From Straminergon stramineum (taxonomy: Eukaryota > Streptophyta > Bryopsida > Hypnales > Calliergonaceae), in the NCBI GenBank assembly GCA_963920665.1, contig OY987263.1, positions 25,036,547 through 25,100,546 on the forward strand: a DNA stretch of 64,000 nt, read 5' to 3'. A program made the position numbers and the translations under genes. Positions within the stretch are counted from its first letter, which is position 1. Every line of letters begins with the position of its first letter. Below are positions 35,620 through 48,108 of this stretch, in pieces. The notes under the pieces were generated by a model. It was not told where the DNA came from and made no database searches. It was given only the letters and a program-made list of their open reading frames with translations.

Positions 35620-36700
35620 GCAATTCTTGTGTAACCAAGCCCTTCTTATATACATAATCAATTTTTTTTTTTTTTTCTTATTGTTTTTTTTTTGTGTGTG
35701 TGTGTCTAATCTTTATATTTTTTTTATTTTACTTTTTGAAATATCTTTCAATGGATAAAGAAAATTCATTTCAAAGTCAAAGGTAATTCTTATTTTACAC
35801 TTTCATTTACAAAAGTTGCTAATGGCAACACATTTTGCATGCATTTCTTCAACTCCTCAAGTGCCAACTTCCACAAGCAACAACTAAGGTACAATGACTC
35901 ATGGTAGCTATTTTGTTCATTGTATATAGCTAGATTTATGGGATTTATGGGTTTTCATTTTGCAATAGAATGAAAAATCAAGGATTTTTTTTCATGCATT
36001 TTGGTCAATTCATATTTGAGTGAAAAAAAGAACAAAAATGCTGATAGTGGTCAAAGCAAAAACATTGAGCTTCCAATTGTTGCCCCTCAGTGGGGGATTC
36101 TTTTTTCTTTTTTCCTCTTGGATGCTAATGTAATTCCTTCAAATGAACTTTGGAAATGCATTTCTTTCTATTTTTATACCCTTTAATTTGGGCCTCTTGG
36201 TCTACTTCTACTTCAAAAATTAGACTTTATCTATTTATTGGTGCTCTTCTCCCACTGCAACATGCTTTCTTTACTATATGCAAAGAAAAGTACCGCACAT
36301 GAAGGAATATTTTCTTTTTTGTCGGTGAAACGTTTTGGTAGGTGGAATTACTCATTTTAGGGTTTTGGCATTTTGACAGTTAAGTTTTCTTGTGATCTAT
36401 GGCTTCTCAGTTTTCTTGTTTTCTCAAACTTGTCATGCTAGGCTTCAAACACAATGTAGGTTTCCAGAAATATTAAAAAAATTAGGCAATGTTGATGAAA
36501 AAATTCTATAACATTTTGGACATTTCATTTGTAATATTCGTATCATTCAGACATCCCCCAAATACTTAATTTATGTCTGAATCTGACCTTCACGTAGGGT
36601 ATTATTCCTTCATTCAAATCCTATTAACAGTATTTTCAGAATTACAATAAGATGCGATACTGGGTGGATATACCCCATGCATGGTCTTCTGACTGGTTCA
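35620..36700. other. intergenic, nothing recognised
   Basis: Contains long T runs and a (TG)n run near 35688-35703. No gene supported. Confidence 0.45.
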
Positions 36701-37171
36701 AGAATTTTACGAAGTGTAGTGATCATCAGACCTTGTGTGAACCGCGGCAAAAAACACTTGCATGCAATTTGAAGCAATTGTAGGGCGCCACTATAATGCT
36801 CTAAATCAGTCTCGTTTCAACAGTTCCAAATTGGGACTCGCGGATTTCAAGAATTGTTGAAATCATGATAGAATCAACCAAAAACTTACTCAGTAGCCAC
36901 CTAGATACATTGTGGTGGGAGAAAATGGAAGGTGTCACCACCAGCGTTCTAGTCTCGTAAAGCATGAAATGGATGGTCCCAGCCGAATGGGCTGGAACTG
37001 CACATAATTCCTCCAAACGCTAATGACAGAAAAAGCCAGCGCGTGAGTGGTGTATAGAACATGCACTCCTGGCCATGAGAAGCGTGTAAATTAGTGAAAA
37101 CATTCACTTGGAACTAGTAAACCTATCAATCTGCACAAAAAAGGAAAAGCTAAGGCTGATGCCAGAAACCT
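36701..37171 (-). other. probable 3' UTR of the DRP2 gene
   Basis: GC-moderate sequence directly after the DRP2 stop codon on the minus strand. It extends to about 36.7 kb, where AT-rich DNA resumes. Confidence 0.45.
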
Positions 37172-40100
37172 CTAGTATTTATACACAGATGAACCGCTAG
37201 GAGGAGGGGGTGGGGCTCGTCGTACAGGAGTGCGGCGACTGCTACCCACATCCCCATTTTCATCCCCGTCGCTGTAATTGCTACTGCGGGACGAGGGTCG
37301 CCCATTCATGGAAGGAGAAGGACCTCTAGATGACCGCGAGGACGGAGAACTCGGGTAGCTAGACCGGGTCGAGGCAGCTTCTTCAAAGGCGACACGCCAG
37401 TCCTCAGTTTCGGGCATGCCACCTCCTGCTTTGGAATCCGCTGTTTACAGGAGCACAAAAACATGAGATACAGGCAGTACGTCAAGAAAAAGCATGCACC
37501 GTCTCAAAATACGACGTCATGGTCTAAAAACCTGTGTATCAAGGAAATGAACTTACAGGAGTCCCCAAAACTAGAGGAAGCAGCCGATGTGCGCGCTTCC
37601 TGCATACTTAGCTGCCTGGTCAGCTTGGACAATGCTGATGCTTGCCTCTGACATCTTTCCCGTCGAGATTTGACCTCTTGATCCTCTTGTAATAGCTCTT
37701 CAATTCGCCCTGTAGCATGAGAACTGCCACAGATAGGGTAATAAGTATCAATTACTGCAAACCTGGATCTTTGAAAGAGAAGAATGTCTCACTTCAAAGA
37801 AGCCAAAAACCATTACCCAGATCCAAATGACATGTACCTGATGGAACTGTAAAGCTGATTCAGCATGGCTTCCTTCGCCCTCTCCACTTGACATAGAACA
37901 ACAGCCTGGGAGCACGGATTACCGGTATTTCAAAAATGGTACCAAAATCGAAGAAAGAGCTACTATAAGCACCCAGAAATCGCATGAACTATAAGCTACA
38001 CTATGGCTAACAATCTTCCTATACCATTCAGTATGCAATAGTATGCAACCATATTCAGTGCGACATTTCATGTATGAACCTTCCACCACCATTCCGATAA
38101 TCCAGACTTGCACCGCAAATTGCTGAAAATGGTTTGACAACTGACAAAATCCAGTACGACCTCAATTTCTGCACTTTATCATAGATAACACAGCACCGAT
38201 ACAAATATCCACAGAACTCACCTTGGGAACATTTGCAGACAAACTATTAAGCACAGCCTCTACATAGTCTCGAACTTCTTGAGCCATGAGCCTCAGATCC
38301 TCCTCTGGATCCAACGGTCTCCTTAAAACGGTTGACGAATCCTAAGAAAATTTTGGAAAAAACAAAACAAGACAAACTATGGTTAGAGTGTAAACACCAA
38401 CCAATGCGTGCAATAATATACCTACCTCGAAATAAAAATTCTAAATAGCTCAGAATTCTAATAAATCTACTTACCGAAGGCCCATCGTAAGTAGACCGTG
38501 CCATAATGCTGCTGTCAGATTCCTTTGAAGAACTGACAGAATCCTTTGAGGATCTGACAGAATCTTCTGGTCCCCCCTTAGCCTCAATACAGGCTCTGAT
38601 TCTTGACATCCAATCAAGCTTCTCAGCCATGTTCTCAGCTTTCACTACAAGTGAATGACTCGCTGCAAATACAACAGGCAATGTCAGATCTGATCATTCG
38701 GTATTTTCTAAATTTCTGAAGGCAAGGCATGCTGTATCATTCGCTGGTAACACAGGTGTAATGAAGAATACGTGGAAAGGCAAGAGATAGATCAACGAAG
38801 ATGAATCAACAAAAACTGCTCCTCAAAAGTTGGATGTGATAGTAAAGTGAAGATTTTCAATACCTTTTAAAACCGTCTTGTAAGACACCTTATGACTCAC
38901 TCTGAAGATCAAGACAGCAGTTGGATCCTCTTTCTCTGGAGTTGCAGAAGACTTTTTACTCTTAGATGATTTCGCATTTGAATCCTCTGCTCCATTTTCC
39001 TTGTTTTCAGGACCATCCTCAAGAACACATTCTTCTAAGTTGATCACTCCTCGAAAGTTCCTTTCCTCAGGCTTTTTGGTGTATGCAAGCTGCAGACAAG
39101 ATGCTAAGATTAGCAACGAATACAAAAAGCAAGGAAGAGCAAGAAGTACATCAAGTTGCCAAGCAAATAAGGCACATAATAACTTAGAATTATAACTCTG
39201 AAAAGTCATGAAAGTATACCTTGCATGTCTTTTCATTGAGAACAAACCAGCGCTTTGCAAAATCACCAGTGTCACTTAGTTTTAACAGATAACCTGCAGA
39301 AAAATAAAAGCATGTGCGCACATCAATCTCAAAAGTCTTCCTTGTAAACCAACAGCATTAAATACACATCTACAATGAAACAAATCTACTACTAAAGGAT
39401 AATATGTTCACACCGTGAAGTTTGATAGAACAGGCAGTTACCTGCAGCATTGTCACCCACAATCTGTAGGGTTGATGGTGCATCCGTGCCTTCCTTCTTA
39501 ACATCCTCAGCTTTCATAGACTTCAAGTTTCCTCCAACATTTGTTGGAGCTGTTGCCTGGGAAACCAATTTCTCACCAAAGTTAGCTCATCAGCTACTTA
39601 AATATTTACTCACATTAGAAAGCTAGCACTCTCATGAAGTTAAAGGTGACGCTAAACGTCATACGGGATAAATTTCCACTTTCAAAATGCATGTGCTAAC
39701 TGAGAACATTAAGAAATTCTTCAATTAACATAAAATTTTCACTTTCGTGACTTAAGAGATAACTTCAACAAGGATTGCACAAAAAATATTAAAAAATAAA
39801 AAGTAAAGGACAAGACCAACCTTGGAGGTCATAAAAATCCTATACAACAATGTTAATCCCACCTAGAACTGACATCAAATCCACCACAGCAACCACAATA
39901 CAATTCTGGAAGTTAAAAAGCACCTTGCTCAACAGCGATTGCTCAGCGTCCTGAGCCTTCTTTGTCTGCCGTCCCTTTCCATCATCTTCCCTTCGTAATC
40001 TGTCCATCCTGTTTGTACAACACATTTTCAGAAAAGAGGCGAATAAAAACCTGGAAGTATTTAGCCTCTCTTTTTCCACTGGGTACCAAAATGTCAGAAA

Positions 40101-43100
40101 AGCTCAACTCAGTTGCAGGTCAAGTAGGCAGGGTGTTACCTGCGTTGGACAAGTCTGATAAAGTGTTGAGGCGGGATAAATGCTCGCTCCATGTCAACGA
40201 GAGCAACAACCATTTTCTTCGAATCTACCCTATACTCATCAAGCGCAGAACTGGCAATAGCAACAATCTGCAGAAGCATGATATTAGATAACCATGAAGT
40301 ATTCTAAGCACGAGCACATTGAATAAAGGCAAATTCATCACCCATACGTTCATCACCCATTTCCCAACAAGGAAAAGGTATTTCACACATTAAGTACTGG
40401 AAAGATCTGCAGTAGCGATACACACCTCTCTTTTAAGTGGCGGATATCTCCCTAAGCCCGCAGTCCCGTTGGCAGCAGCAGATACTATATCAACTAGAAT
40501 ACGGTGGACCTGAACATAATATTTAGCAAATAGTAAGGCATTTGCAATTGGCGTTTCATGGTGTATTATCCTTTATTATTGATGCAGTTCAAGACTCTCA
40601 GTCTTCTACATCGTCACCGAGAACCTCCTAACACAACAGATAATAGAAGAGTGATATATGCACACAAAAGAAAACCAACTGAAGTGACAGAAAATCACAC
40701 CTCATCCACGCAAGCCTTAGCTGGATCCTTTGCCAACTCTAATGCCTTTCTTACAAGAGCTCTCAAACCCTTCTCTGGTGACAAAAGGTAGGGTTGATAC
40801 CCATCTGCTTCGAGAACCAGCTGTTGAAGATAATAAAAATTACAAGATTAGATACAGCAGTCGTACTGCAGTTCGGAAAGTACCGACACATCTTAGAAGC
40901 ACCAGCAAAATATAAAAATAGCTCAAAGCTTTCCTGTCGGTATGAACATTAATACTAAGTTTTACAATGCTTTGGCAAATAGGTTACCTTTTTGATACTG
41001 CTGATCTCAAACATCTGATCAAGAGGAAGACTCTTGATTCTCTTAGGTAACACACCTTCAAAGCTAGATACCACTTTCCAGCCTTGACCCTGTAAAGACA
41101 CCACGTATCTGAGTCAAAATTAAATAATAACAGTCAGCGCTGAAATGCTTACACGTAACATGCAGATAATGTGCCAGAAAGGCAAGGCCACACTGTTCAC
41201 AACAGTAAGAAGTCCAACATGATATGATTTTTCTGTATGATAACACACAGAGTATTAGTTATATAGATTAAATACTACATCCTATAGAACAACGAAGTAG
41301 CATACCTCCCCAGTATTAATGTGCTGCAAAAACGTGTCCTCAAACTCTCGACATAGTTCTAGTGCAATTGCACGCGTCCCTTCTGAAGTCTGCACTCTTT
41401 GTTCTCCTAATCTGGCTAATTCTTGTTCAACGAGTTGTGACTTTCCCTGGAGCCTGCATACAGGAAATCAATCGAGTGAAACAGCTAAACCCCAGAGAAG
41501 AAATAAGCTAAGGTTTTCATAATGACAAGCAACATAATCGTGGTAGCTTGATGCTCTGCTTACAAACCAAACCCAATGCGCTCTTCGTTATCACATCAAA
41601 AAACTTCAGTAGTATTGCAGAAATAGTAAATTGATGTGACACCCGCACCAGGAGCTAGCCAGCTTTAAATATGACACGCAAAACGCCGAGACCTACGCAA
41701 AAAATAACTTTCGGATGGATTACCGTACCCAGATAATAAATTCGGAAGTCGTTGCTTCAGTCGAGTTCGGATTTGGTGGGACAGCGTTTCAACCAGGGCT
41801 ATCCGTCCCAGTTTTGCGGAAGGAGCACCACTTAAGATTGACTTCAATGATTCCATTTCAGCCTTCCAAGCTGTTTCTAAAGAATCTTCACCACTAGAAT
41901 GTGCAGCCGCTATTGAGACAGACTGACCAATCAGTGCAACCCAAGGTATATCTGCGGTGGAAGGAGGGCCTTGTCCAGAAATAAGTGCATTTACAGCAGC
42001 TAAACTCCTTGAATCGGAAGCTGCTTGGTCAACTTTGCTAATCACGCCTACAGTTCTACTGCCTGTAACATATCAGAGTACTTTAAAGGTAAGCCCACAT
42101 TTATACGGCTCTGCAGAGAGGGAGAATAACCCTCCAGACCCCAGTTTAAATTCAGATATTCCAAACCTAAAGCAGACGGGCGTACAACTACAGTACTACA
42201 TTCAAAAACGACAAACCAAAAAATCGCTGACCTTCTGAGTCTAGTTCTTGAGCCAGCTTCAAAGCTTTAGAAGCAGCAACGTCACGACATGATGTTGCTG
42301 GTATCACAATGAGTAATATGGTATCGTTGTTTGCAGCAAGGTCATGAGCCTGCACAAGAAACGTTTGAGACAAGGCTTTTCCCCACGACAGTTGAATAAT
42401 AGATTCAATACAAACAAGAACGATATGCAGTTCACATCCACCCAAAACATGTGACTTAAAAAATGTGCCAGAACGCTGCAGGCGAACATTCTCCAAATCA
42501 AAGTTGGGGAAAGGTAACAGGAAGTAAATTGTTTACGAGAAATAAATTCAGATTCACAAGGCCATACTAAATTAGTGTACAAGGAACTGTATCCTATCAA
42601 CTCAAAAAGAAATGGCGGAGTCAAAACTTACAGGAGAGTCGTCGGTTGATCTCGAGTCAAGCCCGGGAAGATCAATCAACTTTAATGGTGGAGCTACACA
42701 GGATTGCAAACACGAAGTTCAGATCCCAACTAAGAAAACAACTAAGCCACGTCAAAACAACTAAAAATTTCGAGTAGCACTAAAATTTAGTGAACTTGTG
42801 CAATAGACTTGGTTCTGCATACTAAACTCACAACTGTCTCCGTAACTTGTGTAATATTTTAAAAACAAACGTCCATGTTGGTCTGTAATTCGTTTACAAG
42901 CACAAACAACGCAATTTCGAAGAAACTTACAAGCATAAGCAAACCACGTGGAGCAACGATGAATTGCAAATACTACTCACTTGAGGCTGAGCGAAGAGTC
43001 AGACGAATTCCTTCAGTCCTCCCTTTCGAGGCACTTGCATTCTTCAATCTCCCCTGCAATGAGTGCCGTACATCACCTGTAAAAAGTCGTCACAAATCTA

Positions 43101-44649
43101 AATAAGTAACAAGTTTCAGGCAGATAGGCACGAGTCCAAGTATGTAAGTGTCCAATTTTTGGGAGGCATATCTATCAGCTGGCAACAGCAATCGCAAAAA
43201 CTTTTCATATACACTACTCACTTGCTGATACGTTCTGGGTTCTTCCGTCCAATACAACTGCCAAACCTCTGTTGCTAGCCGACTTGTCACGTTCCATATC
43301 AAGGATAATAGGAGAGCGTGTGGCTCCATTTTCTCCAGTTGGTAACACAGGGTGACCAATGAGGCTGTTCAGCACTGCAGACTTTCCAGCACTCTGAAAT
43401 TTGACAACCAAAACAACAGAAATGAATGACCGTCACAAGACAATAGATGTACATTTCATAGATTGCATAGAAACAACGACAATATGTTGGCAGAATCCTG
43501 GTTAAAGGGAGGTTTCCCATACGTTTAAACCTAGATACAAGTGTCTTGTAACCTCATATTTTATGCAATTTTAAAGTCGCGGACAAAGGTACCGTAATAA
43601 CTCCATCGTGGACAGCAGTGACAAATTAAGCAATGTTTTTTCCAATACGTTTTTGTTACCTCTAGCATCGACTGTACACTTACATCACAATGACCCACTT
43701 AAAGAAGTCGTCACCGAATTCAAGTCAAGATTATTCCAGCTGTCCGATTTCCATCAAAACCAAAGTGAAATTGCACTGATCGCAAATCCGTAGATCCCGA
43801 CTAAAAGTATCTAACCACGGATACCACTATTTACAGGGGATGATACTGTTATAAAACAATGCCTACTGTGAAATTCCGGATCAGAAGAGCTGCGAAATCA
43901 TTAGCATCCCAATCATGCCCAGACAAAACCTAGTTTCGACTAATCCTGAACCTATCTAAGATATTAATCAAATAACTTTCCACTTTGCCACGTTCTCCCT
44001 CTCACGAGACAATCTAGATTGGCAGCCACATTATCTGACCGCGGATGGGATAAATTTCCATCGCGACAACACCAGGTACTTAATCTGGGCATTGACCTCC
44101 TGCGAGTATTCACACATACTGTGCGTGCCTGGTCATCCTAGCGTGGGGAAAGATAGTCCTTTAGAGGGACTGTTTTCATATGGACACACGATACCAACGT
44201 GTACTTAAAACGAGGGAAGGGAGTAGATGAGAGACAGAGGATGAAGCGTCTACCACTACTCGAAAGCCGCAATTGAGGGAAGGTCACAGAATTCCACAAC
44301 TAGCAGATTATGCTGTCATTCAAATTCTCACCAAACAAAAAGACAAAGCAAAAAAGACAATCTACTCCAACCCAGCCCGTTGTATCCAACAGACTCAACT
44401 AAACCTAATTTACATCTCCTACGCCGTAATACGATAGTAACCGTGTTTCATAAAAAGTACGAGGAAGAGTGACGAGACACACACCACATTTCCAAGAGCA
44501 ACCACGCTGAGGAACGAGGTGGAGCCTCCAAACGCATCCCCATCCTCATCCGCCAAAAGAGCCGAAGCCTGTTGCATTGACTCTCCGAGCAAAACCAAGC
44601 TATCCATTGCGCCTGCAAACCGGTCGATGGCAGCTTTGTTGTCTCCCAT
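37172..44649 (-). CDS. DRP2: dynamin-related protein 2 (dynamin with PH domain, GED and Pro-rich tail)
   Basis: Membrane-scission GTPase for clathrin-coated vesicles and cell-plate membranes. Twenty coding exons join in phase to 946 aa (Arabidopsis DRP2A is about 914): 44485-44649, 43222-43393, 42981-43076, 42632-42693, 42232-42349, 41729-42062, 41306-41453, 40988-41089, 40701-40820, 40426-40509, 40140-40267, 39924-40008, 39442-39556, 39220-39293, 38864-39089, 38475-38662, 38222-38341, 37838-37905, 37557-37723, 37172-37440. GTPase motifs: P-loop GNVSAGKS (53-60), DLPGLD (152-157), SKVD (213-216). PH domain about 577-705 (RWFVLNE, EERNFRG), GED about 749-840, then a Ser/Arg/Pro tail with PPPPP. 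Start chosen at MGDNKAA because upstream residues lack family similarity. Intron 1 is 1.1 kb. All splice sites used are GT-AG. Confidence 0.97.
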
Positions 44650-45545
44650 GCCGACCACGAGATCCAAACCCCAATCCAACACTACCTCAAACCCCAGCCA
44701 CCTCAATCACCACGCCTCTTAATCCTCTCAATAAAAAGGCGCCAATTACTTATCCACCTTGCAATAGATGGCAAACCTCGCTGAATTTCTCCAAATTATT
44801 CCAGACGCCGACACGGCTCATTGAATCACCACACCCCGATCCACTCCAAAATCGCTCCGCAACACCGATCCTCAGCTCCGGCACATGAGCTCACACAATC
44901 ACTCGGTCGACACCAAACGCGCTTTTCTCATCGTCCCTTTCTCCAAACCCCAGCGATCACCTCCACATACGCGCTCTGTTCCCCAAGACGAACCGGAAGT
45001 CACCGCGCAGTAGGCTCGAAGGCCACTAAGTTAATTGTTGGAAAACGAGGATGAAACCCTGGAAACAAACGAAGAAAGGGGAGGAATCGAGGGCATGCGG
45101 GAAGAGGACGGCAGGGGAGGGCAGGGCAGGTGGAGGTCGGTCGTAAGCAAAGGTGGCCGTCCTCCTGCCGTCGTGGCTTCTGCCCCAAAACTACGGAAAA
45201 AAAGAGAGTCTCGCGGTCAGTTTGCGGGCCACACGGCGGCGAGTTCGCTAGTGAGCAGCAGCCGCAGCGAAGGAGAGGAGCGGCGAGAGGGAAAGAGGGT
45301 CGAGGGCGTGGGGCCGTGGCTATGGCGGACGGGGGTTGAGTTTCGAGGCAATGCCTGCGAAACACGACGATGGGTCTCTCCGGAGAGGGATGACTGCCAG
45401 AATTCAGTCGGACTCCGTCGTCGGGAACCGACTTGTGGGAACCAGGCGCTTCCGGTGTGTTTTCGCCACGTGGCATGTTCTCCACTGGGGAACGTTCCAG
45501 GAACTTGGGCTTTGGGGCACCTTCGAAGCGTCTTCCTTCCTCGGC
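44650..45545 (-). promoter_or_regulatory. GC-rich leader of DRP2
   Basis: Lies between the TATA box at 45546-45552 and the start codon at 44649. A minus-strand frame stays open from the ATG at 45474-45476 to 45000, so the leader could hold a long uORF, or the region may contain an unrecognised leader intron. A long frame on the plus strand overlaps it, which points to GC bias rather than coding. Confidence 0.45.
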
Positions 45546-45552
45546 ATTTATA
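45546..45552 (-). promoter_or_regulatory. TATA box of DRP2
   Basis: TATAAAT on the minus strand, at the boundary between the GC-rich leader and AT-rich upstream DNA. It faces toward DRP2, about 900 bp upstream of its ATG, and would place transcription start near 45515-45520. Confidence 0.6.
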
Positions 45553-47100
45553 GTAAGGGCCACACGAATTTTAATGTATGCTGTTATCAATTACGACCGT
45601 CTTCTTCAAATCGTCCCTACAAGAACTCTCTAGGAAGGCAATCGAAATGTGCTCTAAAAATTCAATATGGGATTTGGATGCGAAGTAACAATTTATTTCC
45701 TTTGCTATAGTCAATTCATGCTTTTCTATGTATGAAGCTGACAACATTAACAAGGGAATTTCATTTCTTTGTTCATCTCCAAGAGTTTTTTGCCTTAATT
45801 GAGAATAATGAAGTCAACAACATTAATCCTATAACATCAATACAAACACTAAGTGTTTGATGGATGATAGAGAATCCATCGATGGAAGATAGAAGTGTAG
45901 ATGTTCATCTTTAGAATTTTGTGTAAAAAGGGGAGGTCTTGTATAATAGTTTGACCTCCAATGAATGCTATTGAGTTTTTCTGAGTAGATGATTTATACA
46001 ATACCAAAAAGGGATGATTTCCATCGTGACCAATCCAACATTTTAGGATTAAGATGAAGTGTTGCAAGCCTAACAAAGCCCCCTTGGGAGATCTTGGTAG
46101 CTAGATCTTGCCACCTACTTTAAATAGATCTTCTAAATGTTATTTAATGGGGCTACTCTAGTGGTAGACTACAAAGGATGCTTTTACCAAGGATAAAAGA
46201 CTAATGTCACTACCCTCCTAAAGTTGTTATAGTATCTTTCACAAACAGTTTATAAAGTATATTTTAGGATAGAAAGATAAATCAAAAGTTCAAGAGAGGT
46301 TCAATTAGAATAATTTTTTAGATGAACTCATAAAGTATGTATAAATGCAACTTTATCCACAAGACAAAATTTTATCTTACAATATTTTAAGGAAAAATTC
46401 ATGTATTTCACAACTTGAGATTTTTGATAATATTTTGGAAGATTGAATTGAGAATTGATGAATACGATTTTAACCAAAAAAATAATTATAAGTATTGGAT
46501 GTTAAGAATATAAACTAAACTTTATTTATATATATAAACCATGGAATAAAATCATATTAATTCTCAATGGTAAAAATGTTTTTAGCAAGTCACGTGAACC
46601 TTGGGAGTTCACTTTCTTTTTTAAGAATTGTGTCAATGAGTGTAAAATAAATTGTCGTGTAAATAAGGATAGAATCGTAATAAGCAATCATTCAAAGTGG
46701 TAATACGAAGCCCAATCATTCCCCCCCCCTCCCCAAAGAGCTCGAATGCCAAATGGTACACGATGTGGCGTTTGTGCGAATTATGAACTGAATGAGTCAA
46801 TTGGGGTCTGTTTCGCACAGCTCACATGAAACGAATGAATGCGTCTCATATCTCATCGACGCTTTTCTCATCCATCCACTGGAAGTCCAATTATGGTAAT
46901 TCAAATCCAACACCAATTTGAACGGAGGATGGACGTTTCTTCAACGGAGGGAAGAAAATTCGTCCAATACCGTTCACTCCAGCCCCACATGGATGAATGT
47001 CGTGTCCCTCATCGGTCGATTCTAGATGATATTCATCGCTTCGAGGCTCGCTTCATCTATCGTCGAGCGATTTTGCTGTCCCGAAGACTTCAACTATTCA
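45553..47100. other. intergenic region between divergent DRP2 and DRP1
   Basis: AT-rich centre (45.7-46.7 kb) without a gene, then a rise in GC toward DRP1 from about 46.8 kb. It contains a C-rich run near 46721-46735. It presumably holds the promoters of both dynamin genes. Confidence 0.5.
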
Positions 47101-47276
47101 TTGCGCAGGCTTGGACGGGCACCTGAGTTTTCCTGCGCGCGCGAGTTGGAATTGACGTGTTGAATTCTGCCTCAGACGACCACACGAGTACACTGATTTT
47201 CTCTTCAAACTGTGATTCACGTTGCTTCTTATCGAAAGAGATTTTCCTCGTCGTGCTTGGCTAAGCGAAAAGGAAG

Positions 47277-48016
47277 GTAAGTGTTTTGGGGGAGGAATTG
47301 TGGCTGTTGCCTCTGTCTTTCATCTTTGTGTTGGAGAGACAGCAGTAATTTGGAGTTTCGGAGTTTAATATACGGTCGCATGTGTGATCGCGAGCTTTTC
47401 TTAGTCTTTCTTGGAGTGGAGGGTGTCTTTGTCTGAGTTCGTGGTTCTAGGGTGTGGAGTCTTTCGAATGAGGGTGTTGTAATTGGTCGTGATAGCTCTT
47501 CGACGCGATACGGTGAGTGTCGCTCCGGTTCCTATTTGGCTTAAGGTGTCGTGTTATGGTCTTCAACGGGTAAAATGAAGGGGTCTGTGCGGGTTAGTGT
47601 TTGCATTATTTTGCGGCCTATTTTGGCATCGTCTTCTTCGATCACAGTCGCTCGCTATTGCTGAGACGGATGCTGTGTTGAACCGTCGAATTTGCATCGT
47701 CTTTGCATCGCATTTCGTGTAGGATTGGGTGGTTTGGGAATCGTTGCACTTTTCTTGGTGCCTATTTTAGACGGTCTAAATTAGGGTTTGAAATTACTAG
47801 TTTATTGAAACGAAGGACGCGTGGCTGTTGGGACACGGAGTCGGTCGGCCCGCAGTACGGTTTTAGCGAAGTGTGGGTCCAGTTAGGGTGCCGACCTGAG
47901 TATCTTGCCGGTGGTTATATTTTTGTATTGGCTTGGATTTGCTTGCTGTTTGTTCTGGGTGTTTCACCATTTTGTCTGGGGTTCCGCCCTTTTTAGTCAA
48001 ACCTTCTGATGTGCAG
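47277..48016 (+). other. probable 5' UTR intron of DRP1
   Basis: AAGGTAAGTG at 47274-47283 is a strong 5' splice site, and TCTGATGTGCAG ending at 48016 is a strong acceptor, 92 bp before the DRP1 start codon. The intervening 740 bp is T-rich like a plant intron. The 97-aa ORF at 47703-47996 falls inside it and is not a gene. Leader introns often enhance expression of constitutive plant genes. Confidence 0.6.
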
Positions 48017-48108
48017 GTGGTGGACTGTTTTCGAATAATCTTTCTCCAGCGGAGGCGGCGCACGCACGGTGCAGAATTTCAGTTTGAAGCTGACTGAAAG
48101 CGTTCACG

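Noticed and set aside
45035..45553. 172-aa plus-strand ORF upstream of DRP2
   Set aside because: It is low-complexity, overlaps a long frame on the other strand, and lies in the DRP2 leader and promoter. It is best explained by GC bias.
47703..47996. 97-aa ORF before DRP1
   Set aside because: It falls inside the predicted leader intron and shows no similarity to any family.
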